The position numbers and the translations under genes were made by a program. The notes beneath the pieces are model-generated. The model saw only the letters and a list, made by a program, of their open reading frames with translations, was not told the origin of the DNA and ran no database searches. Source: Panagrolaimus kolymaensis (lineage: Eukaryota > Nematoda > Chromadorea > Rhabditida > Panagrolaimidae). From it: DNA of 64,000 nt. The stretch is from positions 1,860,001 through 1,924,000 of the forward strand of contig JAJQJQ010000029.1 in assembly GCA_028622995.1 (NCBI GenBank). Reading direction: 5' to 3'. Positions 41,574-54,123 of the stretch are shown here, piece by piece (within the stretch, counting starts at the first letter, position 1; every line of letters starts with the position of its first letter).

Positions 41574-43147
41574 ATGTTTAAACTTCTTTCTACAGCTTTA
41601 ATGCTGTTGCTCGCTCTTTCATCGACAACAATGGCTGTTCCAACAAAGAATCGAGTTTTAGTTCTTCTTGAATCACCTGCATTGAAACAAACTCATTCCA
41701 TTTATCTCAAATCTCTTGAAGATCGTGGCTTTCAAGTTACTCTCAAACGTGCGGATGATTCAAATCTCAATTTGATCAAATATGGTGAATTCGTTTATGA
41801 TCATTTGGTTGTATTTGCTCCTGGTGTTCAAGGTAAGAAATTTCGACAACTTCTAAGCTATTTGTTTCTTCCAAGAATTGTATTTCATTCATTCTAACGA
41901 GTTGTTTCACATATGTCTCACTCATTTTCTCTAACCTTATTCATTTTCAGATTTTGGTGGCTCTCTCAGTGTTGCAGAAATCTCCAACTTCATCGATGGC
42001 GGTGGAAATGTTCTTGTTGCTGGCTCAAACAAACTTGGTGATGCTATTCGTGAACTTGCAACTGAAAATGGATTCGAATTTGATGAAGAACCTTCAGCTG
42101 TTATCGATCATCACAACTATGATGCTACTCTTGATAATGGCGAACATACCACCATCGTTGTTGATCCTAAGAATCTTATCAAAGCCAAACTTATCACTGG
42201 TAACTCTGATGCTTTTGGACCTATTCTCTATCGCGGTATTTCACTTATCTCAAGTTCGACAAACAAATTGAAGCTCAATGTTTTAACTGGTTCAACAACT
42301 ACATATTCATTTGCTCCTGGAAAAGCTGTTAATGAATACCCAAGTGCTATTGGACGTTCAACTGTTTTAGTTGGTGCACTTCAAGCTCGCAACAATGCTC
42401 GTGTCGTTATTACTGGTTCAATTGATATGTTCTCTGATGAATTCATCAATGCTAATGTTGCAAAAGCTGGTAATGGTGCTAAGTAAGGATTTCTTTACCA
42501 TTTGAATATGCTTTTATCGAACTTTTTTAGGCCAACTAAATCTGGAAATGGAGAATTCACTAAAGCTCTTACCAAATGGGTCTTCCAAGAAGTTGGTTTA
42601 TTACGTGTCAAATCCGTTCATCATCATAAAGTTGGAGAAAAGCAGCCACCTCGCGAATACACTATCACCGAAGATGTTGAATATTCAATCGAAATTGAAG
42701 AATTACGTGATGGAAAATGGATTCCATTTGAAGCTAAAGATATTCAACTTGAATTTGTTCGTATTGATCCGTTTGTTCGCACATTCTTGAAAGGATCAAG
42801 TAAATTTTCTTGTAACTTGAACTTGACTAATTTTTGTTTTCTCGTTTTCAGATGGAAAGTTCAAAACTGTTTTCAAACTTCCTGATGTCTATGGTGTTTT
42901 CAAATTCCTCGTTGATTATCGTCGTGTCGGTTACACTCATCTCTTCGATGTTCAACAAGTTTCTGTTCGACCACTTTTACATACTCAATATGAACGCTTT
43001 CTTCGTAGTGCATATCCTTATTATGTTTCATCAATCTCAATGATGGTTGGAGTTTTCTTGTTCTCTTTCGTCTTCCTTTATTATCGGGAACCAAAAGCTG
43101 CTGTTGTAACAAAAACTACTATCGTCGAAACAAAGAAAGTCAAATAA
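41574..43147 (+). CDS. DDOST: oligosaccharyltransferase 48-kDa subunit (OST48 / DDOST)
   Basis: Four exons: 41574-41832, 41951-42482, 42531-42799 and 42852-43147; 451 residues (human 456), phases 1, 2, 1 closing. It is a non-catalytic subunit of the ER oligosaccharyltransferase that transfers the lipid-linked glycan to Asn-X-Ser/Thr. It starts with a signal peptide ([20 protein letters not shown]). Family signatures: [67 protein letters not shown] [50 protein letters not shown] and the [19 protein letters not shown] run into the single C-terminal membrane helix ([13 protein letters not shown]). The cytosolic tail ends KKVK, a dilysine ER-retrieval motif. The ATG at 41574 is chosen because it opens directly on the signal peptide. 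Confidence 0.96.
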
Positions 43148-43378
43148 ACTTTTGTACTATGTTTAGAAACGAAGCTAGCGAGAATTGTTGTTATCTATTT
43201 ATGTTTTTTGTTTCTTATTTATTTATGTATTTAAAGGGTAATAATTTATTGTAATAACACTTTTTTGATTGTAATTTGTTTTTTTATGGGGTTTGTTTCC
43301 CTCTCGTAATTCTTATTGTTGTGTTTTATTAAAGTTGCATTACCTTAATTTGTGTGTTTCATTAGGCAAAAGCAAACG
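43148..43378 (+). other. short spacer between OST48 and AAR2
   Basis: 231 bp, T-rich. It ends with GTGTGTTTCATTAGGCAAAAG just before the AAR2 ATG at 43379, so a good splice-acceptor-like sequence sits about 13 nt upstream of the start codon. In nematodes such a site without an upstream exon is typical of spliced-leader addition. No canonical AATAAA is seen for OST48. Confidence 0.5.
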
Positions 43379-45858
43379 ATGGATATTGAAAGGATTAAGA
43401 AAGCCATGGCATATGGTGAAATGCCGCAAGAATTAGCGCAAAAATTGTTTAATGAATGCGGATTTTTGGTTATTCAAAATTGTCCACCTGGGTTGGAATT
43501 TGGTGTGGATTATAAATCTTGGACAATAGCAGATAAATTTCTTGGAATAAAGCTTATTCCATCTGGAATTCATTACTTTTTCATCGCAAATTCAACTGCT
43601 CCAAGAATTGGTTTCTTCAAAGTTTTCCGCGGTAATGAAATTCATATTCTTCGATGGGATAAACAAGCTGAAACGTTTGCTGACAAAGTAGCTTCTGAAG
43701 AAGATGTTGAAAGACTTCGACCAAATCTTCAAAACATCGATGGTAATCTTGCTCCATATCCTTTTGATTCAATGCAAAATTGGATTTCATTAAGCAATCA
43801 CATCAATGAAAAAACTGTTGAACGTCTTCGACCTAAGAATACTCATGGACTTATTTCTGGACAACCTGAAACTGTAACAAAGGAAGAAGAATTAGCGGAA
43901 GAGCTGGAAGATAAATCAAAAGTTTTTAATGTTACTAAAGATAATCCTGAACGTGTAAGATTTCGTGATCCTAATGGACTACCAATTATAAAAGTTAAAC
44001 CTGGTTTTGAGATACCGTTTACTAAAATTCCTGATGTTCCTGTAAGTTTGGGTTATTATTGTTTCTAATATGCTTTGTGAGATATCTGAATGGTGCCATT
44101 ATTTGGTTAGCTAGCGTTATAAGCTTGGTAGTGTTGTTTTGTTATGTTAGAAATGGCTTCGTTTGCTTTATTTGTTAGGAAATAGGCTGTCACAAATTTG
44201 GTGATGGCTCTTGTGGTTATAAGCTTGATAGTATTTTGCTTTTAGAAATGTGTTAGTTAGTTAGCATATTTTGCATGAAGTAAGGTGGTTGCTGCATTGA
44301 AAGTAGCAAAGTTGCTGGTTAACTTTTTGATTAGTTTTTTTATATAGTTATTAAAGTCTGTTGTTTTAAAGCAATCTTTTTGCACGTTTTCTTGCAAAAT
44401 GAATGTATGGAATAGCCAATTCTCGTTACAAATGGGATTAATTTATCTTTCATCAATATGTAGCCTAACTTGGAAAGTATGTATGTATATAGGACGCATG
44501 CACTTTTTAACTTTTGCTTAATCTGTTTCTGACTCAACTCTTTTTTAAACATGAAAGCTTTCTTTTAAATTTCTTTAAACTAATTATTGATACACTATTT
44601 TACTTTTTACGGCTGCCTTCTTATACTGTAATCAGATTAGTATTTCTTAATTTACCACCTACCTGCAACTTTGCAATCTATGTATCTCTTATCTTTTATT
44701 TTCGGATTAATTAATACTGCTTAATTAAAGATTAAGAAACGTGCCTGCGTGCCAATTAGTGCTTTAAAATTTTCATCCACTGCAAATCCTATGTATGTGG
44801 TAGACAACGTAGCAAGATAAAAAAAATTTCAAGGCTATCTAAAGAAAGTTAATAATTAAAATTTGTCTATCTAATTTCCTGGATTAGCATTAATAATAAT
44901 TAATTTTTTTATAATTGTTACTAATTTTGGTTCGAAGTGAGATAGGATTTGTAAAAAACGGAAATTGCATTTTTACAGTAGACTCTGCGATGACGAGTTG
45001 TAGTTATTTTTAACATTGTAATTAGCAAAATCCAAGTGTCTATTTGAGATTAGTGATACTACGATAGCTTTGGCCTTGAACTCTCGTATAGCCTCCATGG
45101 CTGTCAAACTTTGATTGTATGGTTACTTTTGGATAAATCCAAAGCGCTTTTGTTTGTTTGTTGTTGTTTATCTTTCTCTTACCTAACTTTTTCGTTTTTT
45201 AGTTCACCGAAGAAGCCAAATATCGTCCTGGTATCGATAACACTGATCGTTTAAATGCTTTAGCACAAGAGCTTGGAAATGATTTCAATGAAGTTTTAGC
45301 TGAATTTCAATATGCTTTTGTTGTATTTCTCATTGGACAAGTATGTCATTTTTTTTGAACTTTGATACAACTTGAATATACTGTATCAACTTTTTAGGTT
45401 TATGATGGCTTTGAACAATGGAAACGTTTAATCCATTTATTTTCATCATGTCGTGCTGCATTAATAACTCAACCAAAATTTTACCTAGATTTATTAATGG
45501 TTTTATTCTTTCAAATTAAACATTGTCCAGATGATTTTTTTGAAGATGTTTTATCTAAAGATAATTTTCTTTCAACTACTCTTCCATGGTTTTTTGCTAA
45601 TGTTGAAGGTATGTTTTGTTGTTGTTGTTGCTTTCGATTATGGAGTTGTAAGAAGTCGCTAATCATAGCCTCGATAGTGGTGGTGTTTGTGGACTTTGTT
45701 ATTGCCTTTTTGTTGTTCTTTTCTTTGCATGATTTAACTATTTTCGTTTTTTAGATGCTCCATCATTCATGAATCCTGAATTTCGTCAAAAAACAGCAAA
45801 AGTGAAAGCATTCTTTGAAAAGAAATTCAACCGATCCTTTGATCTTCCATCTGATTGA
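43379..45858 (+). CDS. AAR2: AAR2 homologue, U5 snRNP assembly factor
   Basis: Four exons: 43379-44041, 45203-45340, 45398-45608 and 45755-45858; 371 residues (human AAR2 384), phases closing. AAR2 is a chaperone that holds Prp8 in the cytoplasmic U5 snRNP and is exchanged for Brr2 during maturation. The N-terminal beta domain shows CGFLVIQNCPPGLEFGVDY, KFLGIKLIPSGIHYFF, APRIGFFKVF and ILRWDKQAE. Next come LAPYPFDSMQNWISLSNHI and NEKTVERLRP. The C-terminal helical domain shows VLAEFQYAFVVFLIGQVYDG, FEQWKRLIHLFSSCRAAL, FYLDLLMVLFFQIKHCPDDF and DNFLSTTLPWFFANV. The first intron is 1161 nt, far longer than the others (57-146 nt). AATAAA at 46051-46060. The start was chosen as the only ATG before the conserved domain that follows the acceptor-like sequence. 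Confidence 0.94.
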
Positions 45859-46592
45859 TGAATGAATTTTGTGTTTCTATGATGTTGGATGATTTACTGT
45901 TATGCTTGGTTTTGGTTATGATGATGTAATTATGGATTGCTGTTACTTTTTGAATCTCACTTTTTTTTTACTTTTTTGATTGTTTGTTTGATCCATGTTT
46001 TTGTTGTTTGTTATTATTTTATGTGTAGTTTCACAATTTCGTTTATTACAAATAAATAAAACATGGATTTAAAAAAAAGGTGTCTAATAATAATTTTACA
46101 TACATATAAATATTATGATTATTATTCAAATTTATTATTTTTGCTTACTTATTATTATTATTTTTTTGGTTTGGCAAGGTTATTCGAAACCCGGCAAATA
46201 ATGAAAAAAAAATGAGAGGAGCGGAAAGAACAACAACAAATACGAAAGAAACAAAAGCAGAATTAACAAAGAAAAAAGTTGACGATTCTAAAATCAAAAA
46301 ATGCAAAAGATAAAAATGAAAAACTACCGGCGGAGAAATAAAAAAAAACAATGAGATAGAGATCCACAAAATAATACAGTAATATGAAAAAAATAATAAT
46401 AATTGACCCGCATTTATGAAAGGCAAGAACAAACAAAAAATTTATAAGGGTCTAAAAAATAAAGGAAGCGAAGCACATGACTGACGTTCATAAAAATGGG
46501 TTTCATCGAGAGAGAGAGGCCTTGTAATACTTTAGACTAGGCGGACGACTCAAAGTAATGTTTTCATAAATGTTTTTTTTCTTTTTGCTGAT
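45859..46592. other. intergenic region between convergent genes
   Basis: 3' UTR of AAR2 (AATAAA at 46051-46060) and 3' flank of the BTB zinc-finger gene. Open stretches here are low-complexity. Confidence 0.45.
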
Positions 46593-49500
46593 TTATAAAT
46601 TTCCTGTTTCTGAAGGAGTTGTTAAACTTCCACGTTGTTTTTGATTTATAAATGCTGCAGCTGCAGCTACTTGTAATGGAGATGATTTTTGGGATTCATC
46701 AATAGTAATACACTCAACATCATTGGCTTCTGAGGATGATTGTCTGAAAAAATATTAAATTTAAATAAATAATTATTAATTATTAATTAGTCATTATTAA
46801 AGATTAAGAAAATAAAATGTGGGGGATATAAGTATTTTATTCAGAAATATGCCTAATACGTATTTAATAAATTAATCTCTTAAAAAATTAAAATCCCTTA
46901 TCCAAGGATCTCCAAGAATAAATTATTTCGTTTTAAAGAGCTTATTAATGAAAATATAAAATATAAAACAAAAGCAAGAAGCGTTATCAAGAAAATTTTA
47001 TAATAAATACAAAAAAAATATTTTTATTGAACAGAAAAACAAGATTTTAGAATAAAAAAGAAGGGGTTTAATAATTTGCAATAATAATCGGTTTATTTAA
47101 ATACCTTTTTGGATCACAGAAAAAATAAAAAGTGCGTGTTTTTTTTTAAATCTAATTTTAGAATGACTTCAAATTTAAAGTTTGATCAGCTCGGAATTAA
47201 AAAAAAGATTACAAAATTTATCGAAAAGGCTTGCGTCCTGACACGTATCGTTCTTTCTTTATCGAATTACTGTAAACACATGAAACATTTTTTTAAAAAT
47301 TACAGAATGCAAATTCAAAAATTTTATTTAAAAAAAACATGGCTTTCTTGAAACCGAAATATAATAAAATTGTGGATTCATGGAACGGATGTTTCCCCGC
47401 CATTTTTTTTTTGATTTTTTTAAAGAATATTATTTTGGTGTAAAAGAAACTTACTTAGATAATAAATTTGAATTATTTGATGTTGATTGATTAATTAAAA
47501 ATTGTTGCCATGCTAATAAAGTATTTAATGGATTCATCGCCGCTGTTGTTTGATTTTGATTTGTTATGTTTGTTGAATCAAAAATTTTAGAAGTATGATT
47601 AAAAATTTTATGTTGTTGTAATTGAATTTCATTTTCAGTTGTAAATTTACAATATTCACAATTTTTTATTTTTGTTGAAAGGCATTTTTCTGCGGCGGGA
47701 GAAGCTGCAACTACAGTAGTAGACGATGAGGCAGCGGCGGCGGCGGCAACAGTAGGTTGTTCGACAACTCCAGTAACACCGGCTACGGCTTGTTTGGTAG
47801 CTTTTATTTCTTCTTCGACTGCTTGAAGTTGATGCTCTCTCAAATGTTCATACATATTTTTTTGATCTTTTGATTCATGATTGCATTTTAGGCAACTAAA
47901 AACATAAAAATAAAAATAAATTGATTTAATAATTTTGAGATAAAAAAAAAGGTTGAAACTTACGTATAACTTTTTCCATTTTTAAGGCAATCTTGAACGT
48001 GTCGACAAATATGCTTTTCCAACATGGCTGGAGATTTAGAAATATGTCGACAATATGGACATTTTCTTGAAGCTGAAATAAATTTAAAGGTGAATTATTA
48101 ATGATTTTTATCTTTTTTTACTCGGAGATTTCGGAATCAAAAATTATAAAATTATAAAAATTTAAGTTCGAAAATTAGTATTTCAAAATTTAACACATTT
48201 TTTATGCGATTTTTGTGTTTTTAAATTTTTGGTCTGAGATATTTTTTGTTTTCTTTTTTTAGAAATTTGCATTTTGTAAAAAATATTGTTGCTAAAAATA
48301 ACTTACCCAAATCAATACTTTCAGGTAATTTAATTCCATGACGATAATATTTATGAAAATGAATATATCGAGCTTCTCGAGTTGTGAATGGGCATCCTTC
48401 AACTCCGCAACGAATGGGTGGATTTCGATGATATATAGTTACATGATAGCTAACAGAATTATATCGGCCATAAACTTTACGGCATACAGTGCATCGATAA
48501 CCATTCGGAACATTTTCAATATATTTTTTATTTCGACACCAACCTTAAAAAAATTTATTTTGATCAATGTGGTTAGGAGATAGTAATGCAAAAATCGTGT
48601 AAAATTGTTAAAATTAAGTTACTATCACGTGTTTCAAGACAGTAACAAAATAGATGAAAATATTGTAAAACTTTGTTTACTATCATATTTACAAGAGAAT
48701 AATAAAAAAATTGCGAAAAAAATTGTTAGAATTAAGTTACTATCTTTTTCGTTTCGAAATTCAACTTTTATGTCTCCTAATGAAATTTTTTAATTCCGAT
48801 GCCATTAAAAAAAACACGAACCTTCTTTATCATTTGAAACAATAAGTTGTTGTTCATTGGTTTCAGATTCTGGTGGAGTGGAAGCTGGAAAAATCATGGA
48901 TGTTGAATCGGTTGGAGATCTGCAAAAAAAAAATTACATATGTAATTTAAAAAACGGTCGTTTAATCCTTTTTTTTGGCATAGAAAAAAAATTTTTAAGT
49001 AATAAAAAAAAGATTAAAAGGAATGGGTAATATTAATTTGGCTACAAGAATCATTTTTCTTAACTTATTTTTTAAAATACAGTAATTTTTTCTTTCGTCA
49101 AAAAAAGCAATTTGATTTCTCAAAAAAACTTTCAAATTTATTTTCTTCCTCCTTCCTTTTTTTTAAGCTTTTCCTTTGCATATTTTCTATAAGAAAAAGA
49201 GAAGAGATTATTTGAAACTCAATATGTCCAAAAGCCAAGGACATGAATATTCGAGAATTAAGTAAAATATAAAAGTAAAGAATTAAAAACAACAAAAGCT
49301 TTTCAATTTTTTTTAACTTCTTAAAAATAATAATGGTTAAATATATGGCTTTTGTGTTTGGCTTTTTTTTCTTAATACTTATTAAAGTATTATATCATCC
49401 ATCCATCCGCCGCACCACACCTGCATTTTCATACTTTATTTTATTTAATAAAAAGTTTTTTGAATGATTATTAAACTCTTTTTTTTATGAGAGACTTCTT

Positions 49501-52500
49501 CATTTTTGTTTTATCTTTCATCTTCCTCGTTCCTGCATGGTGGAATTTAAAAAGATAATAGGAAACTAAAGATTTGCATGAAAAAAAGAAAAAGAAGAAG
49601 GCGAAGATTATAATTAATTAATAAATTTATAAATCCCTTTTTAAATCTTTTTTTGTTAATTCAAAAAAAGCTTAAGTGGCTGGCTGTATAATGGAGGATT
49701 CGGATTCTCGAAAAAAAAAAGAAAAAAAGAAAGGATTAATTAATTTCAAAAAAGCAAAAATGTCTGGGAAAAGATTAAGTTTAATTTTTTTGCAAAAAAT
49801 GGCAAAATTGCGCAATGATGATTTTTGAAACATTATCAAAAATTAAGCATAATACACCAATTTAAAAACCGAGAATACAGAATACATAGAAATTTTTTTC
49901 TTGCTTGCAACGGAACGGAAATTAACGCAATTTTTTTTCGCTTAATGAGTACCGAAGTTTTTATTTTAGTGTTTTTTATAACTAAAATTTCGGCCTCCTC
50001 CAAAAAATGAACAACATACCTATCAAGTGAAGCATTGGAAGCCGTTTCATGAGCTTCCAATAATAAAGGACTGGGCAAATTTGTTGGAGTCATTATTGAT
50101 GGAAATCCTCCACCAAAATTATTATTATTAAATCCTGATGGACTTGTCGCCGCCGTTGATGAAGCTGTCGCTGTTGCCGTTGTTGCAGCTGCGTTTGCGG
50201 ATATTTGGGATTGAAGAAAATATTGAGCATAAACTAAAAAATTTAAATATTTAAATTTAAATTTTATGTCCGAAAATTTTTTTATGAGTTTAAACAAAAA
50301 AAGCTTACGATTATATAATTGTGATTGAGCATTATTAAAATCAAAATTATTTTGTGATGAATTTTGTGATTGATTTTGAACTTGAGCGGCGGCGGCAGCA
50401 GAAGCTGCATAATTATTTGCCATTGAAGTAATAATGTTTGAAAGAAAATTATTATTATTATTTTGAGATTCTTGTTTCTTCGATGATTCACAAAGAATTC
50501 GAATTTGTTCTTCAAATTCAGGAATTTGAAGTAATTTAGCAAGGGTCAAAAGCTGAAAAATAAAATACATACATAAATTAATTTATTTTCGCTGTGAAAT
50601 CACAAAAAAGTTTCGTTGTGGGACAAAAAAAAAGGTTAAATAAGCTTACCGTTTCATTATTTGATGTCATAATAGAATTTATATTTCCCGTATATAATAG
50701 CATTAAAAGGGCACGAAAATTATTTAAAGCATCTGGAATCATTGTGAGATCAATAAATAATTGAAACGATGATAATGATGGTGAAAACTGATGATGATGG
50801 TGATGATGAGATTGTTGGGAAGTTAAATTTGAAAATGAAATAATTTGTTGTTGAAAGAATTGAGTTTTAGCAAGAATATGTTTATGAGAAAATATTATTT
50901 CTTCTGAAAATAAAAAGATTTAGTATGCAAAATTATAATTTATTTATCAAAAACTAAAAAAAGGGGGAGAAACGTGTTCGGAAAGATAGTAACTCGGAGA
51001 ATCGACAAAAATGTTTTTTAAATTTAATTTTAATTTTTTAAGAAAATTTTTAAATATCTTTGAACTTTTTAAACTCAAAACAATAAATATTCAAGAGAGA
51101 AAAAAAAGAGAGATAAACAACGCAAATAAAATTAGTCAAGATACATAAATGAATGAAAAATGAAAAACAGCTGCTGCCTCTTGCCAGCCACATTCATTCA
51201 TTCACGTTTTTTTTATTTTGTATCTCAAAAAACATTTTTTTTTTAAATTTTTTAAACACCCGTAAACCTTAACCTTTAAATTCAACTTCTTTTTTTTTCT
51301 TGACTCGCCCTTCCCCATTTTTCTTTATCGACGAAAGTTAAAAAAAAAGTTTTGTTCGTTCGCGTTCGTTTTTTTTTATTATTTTTTGATGCGTTCAAAA
51401 AAATAAATGTTTTGATGGGTGATCGAGAGTCAAGTATGTGTAAGTGTAAAAAAATTTTTCTTTCTTTCTTGGACCCATCTTTCTCAAGGACTTAATAAAC
51501 ACGTTTTTTTTAAATATTTCTTCTTTCAGTTTTATTTTTTAACTTTTGCTCCTTTAATGCCAAGAAAAAAAAGAACTATTTTTTGGAAATGATGTTTCCA
51601 AGAAAAAAATAAAATAAAAGTGAGTGAGTAAAAAACCGGTTCGTTTAAAAAAAAACGATTTTTTTGACAAAAGAAAAATGGAAAAAAAAGGAACGACAAC
51701 AACTCTCGGAAAGTTTTTTTCTTCGGTTGTAAAAAAGAAAGTAAAATCAAAAAAAAGAAAGGAAAGAGATGGATGATTCTTGAAACGTTGTTGTTTTTAA
51801 TATTAAAAAAGTTTTTTTTCTTCTTTACTCGATCAGATAATAAAAAATCTAAATATGGCAGCGCTCTAAGAGTTTAACTTTTTTTTAAAAGAAAACATAA
51901 ACAAAAAACTCTTGAATTTTTGTCTTTGCGGAGTCTCGAAAGAAAAATAATAATTTTGACTTAAATGAAACGAAGAATCTCTGCCCGAAAAAAAAACTTT
52001 GCTCCCCAAATTTATTAGTTTTTCTGTTAATTTTTAAAAATTCAAATTCATCGATTTCCAAAAAAACTTTCACAAACCTTAAAATGCTGAAATAATAATT
52101 TTTTAAATTTTAACTTAGAGACCTCAAAAGCTATCGTAATCATATTTCCTCGAAGTATAAAAAAAACATCTAATTTTTTTAAACTACTTTGAGCGAGAAG
52201 GAAAGAAACTGTAGTTCAAGTAAGCCGTCGTCGGTCGATATCATAAATGTCATCAAAAAAGATTATTTATTACTTATTACCTCAAATAAATAATTCCTTT
52301 TTTCACAGAAAAATACATATTAAAAAAAAGCAGGTACAAAACCCATTTTGTTTTTATAGATGAAATATGACGACGACGACGATGGAAAAAAATAATAAGA
52401 AAATTGGATTGTGATTTTTCACGTTTTATGGAAACAAAAAACAAAATCCGAGTAGAGAAATATTTTAAAAAAATTAAGAAGAATTTTCTATCTTATTTTT

Positions 52501-54123
52501 TTAAAAGCTTAAAAAAATATTACCTTTTAAAAGATTTTTTATATATAAAGACATAAAATAAATTTTCTAAGAACGCAAAAAAAAAAATGGAAAAAATGAA
52601 AGGTAAACTTTTACTTTACTTTTTTTAAAGGCGATTACTGTCTGAAAAAAGAAAAAAAAATGGAAAAATGTATGGGGCACTAAAAAAATTGTTTTGGAAA
52701 TAACTTATTCTCTATTTTTTTTAATGTTTCCATACTTTGAAATCTAATTTCTTCGTACTTTTTTTTGAGTCGAAACTCCGCCTTTTTTTCTCATTTTCTT
52801 TCTGAAGAACAATGTAGCCGCCTTTAAACACTTCTCTTTCACTTCCACCACTTTATTTTATTTTATACAGTACTTTTTTTCAAAGAACATGTGATTCCAA
52901 AAACTATAATAAAATACTCTCAGTGCCTGCCTATCCTTCAATTTAAAACTATTATTACAATAAAAAAAGTTTCGTACGTTCGCCTGTACCAAAAAGAAAA
53001 TCGTTGAAAACCCAACCCAGACGACAATTATCAAAACAACAAACTCTCAGAAAAAAAAATCAAAAAGATGTTTTGTCAGAAAAAAAAGAGGTTTGGAAAA
53101 AAAAAGGAACAATAATAAAGTTAAAGTTAAAGTTCCTTTTGTAAGGGTTTTTTCTTGTGATGGTGGTGTTCCACTTATTTGAGCGACGACGACAATTAAA
53201 AAGAAAATTATTGATAGAAATTTTTTTTTAAAACATTGGCCAAGAAAAAAAGGTAGTTTGGTTTAATCATTTTTTATTTATTGAAAAGTAAAAAGTAAAA
53301 AGAAAAAAATGCTTTACAAAAAAGAAAAACTATTGTTCGTCTTTTATGTATGCTACCGAGAATCTGAGCTCTAAATTTTTTAATTTTAAATTTTTTATAA
53401 GCTTTTGCAGAGCTTTATTTTTTTTTTTTGAAAATGGAAAATTAATTAAGAATCGTTAGCGCTATAATAAGGGGAAAAAAATTTTTTAAGCTGGTAAGTC
53501 TCAATGCGAAAGTGAGAGTAATTCAAAATATGGAATTAATATATCAAAAGTGTTACTATCACACAATAGTTCATTTTTCCAAAAATAAATACTTTTTTGC
53601 GAAACTTATTTATATTTTTTTTTTCAGCTTGTTTTTAACTAATTTTTTTAAACTTTTCCTTACCTTTTTGTTTATGAGTTTCATCATCTTTATATAAAAC
53701 TTTTATGGTTGCATCAAAATTTGGAACAACTCCCATATTTCCGCCACCTCCAGGAAACATAGAAGCTGCAGCAGCAGCAGCTGATGCCATTGAAATAGTT
53801 GTTGGAAAATTATAATTATTACTATTAAAATTATTAAATGTTGTTGAAAAAGGATAAAATAAATTTGTTGCTGTCGCGGCTGCGGTCGTTGTTGGCGAAG
53901 ATAAAGGTGTGGAAAATCCAGAAAGTGAAAATTGATTGGTCGCGGTTGAAGATGATGGAGAAGTTGATGATGCTCCTCCTGTTGCTGGGGCTGAAGAGGA
54001 GGATGAAGACGTTAGAGCAATGGGAATCATTCCACCAAAGCCGCCGCCGCCAAATGATGATGGTGAAGAAAAAAATAATGATGATGAAGCCGCAGTTGTG
54101 GTTGCATCTACGATAGCTGCCAT
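46593..54123 (-). CDS. BTB/POZ and C2H2 zinc-finger transcription factor
   Basis: Nine exons on the minus strand: 54123-53664, 50903-50650, 50552-50309, 50233-50020, 48919-48822, 48543-48307, 48072-47964, 47895-47455 and 46743-46593. Every phase closes and the product is 735 residues. After a long Ser/Ala/Gly/Thr leader (MAAIVDATTTAASSSLFF) comes a BTB domain split over three exons: DATIKVLYKDDETHKQK, EEIIFSHKHILAKTQFF, ALNNFRALLMLLYTGNI and LLTLAKLLQIPEFEEQI. A His run sits inside the BTB loop. Five C2H2 fingers follow: CTVC..HVTIYH, CGVEGC..HKYYRH, CPYC..HICRH, CLKC..HLREH and CEYC..HKIFNH, the last two separated by an Ala-rich insert. Asn/Gln/Ala-rich linkers fill the rest. It should be a sequence-specific nuclear regulator of the ZBTB/EOR-1 kind; orthology is not assigned. 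Intron 1 is 2.8 kb and, with the long upstream desert, may hold control elements. Confidence 0.86.
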
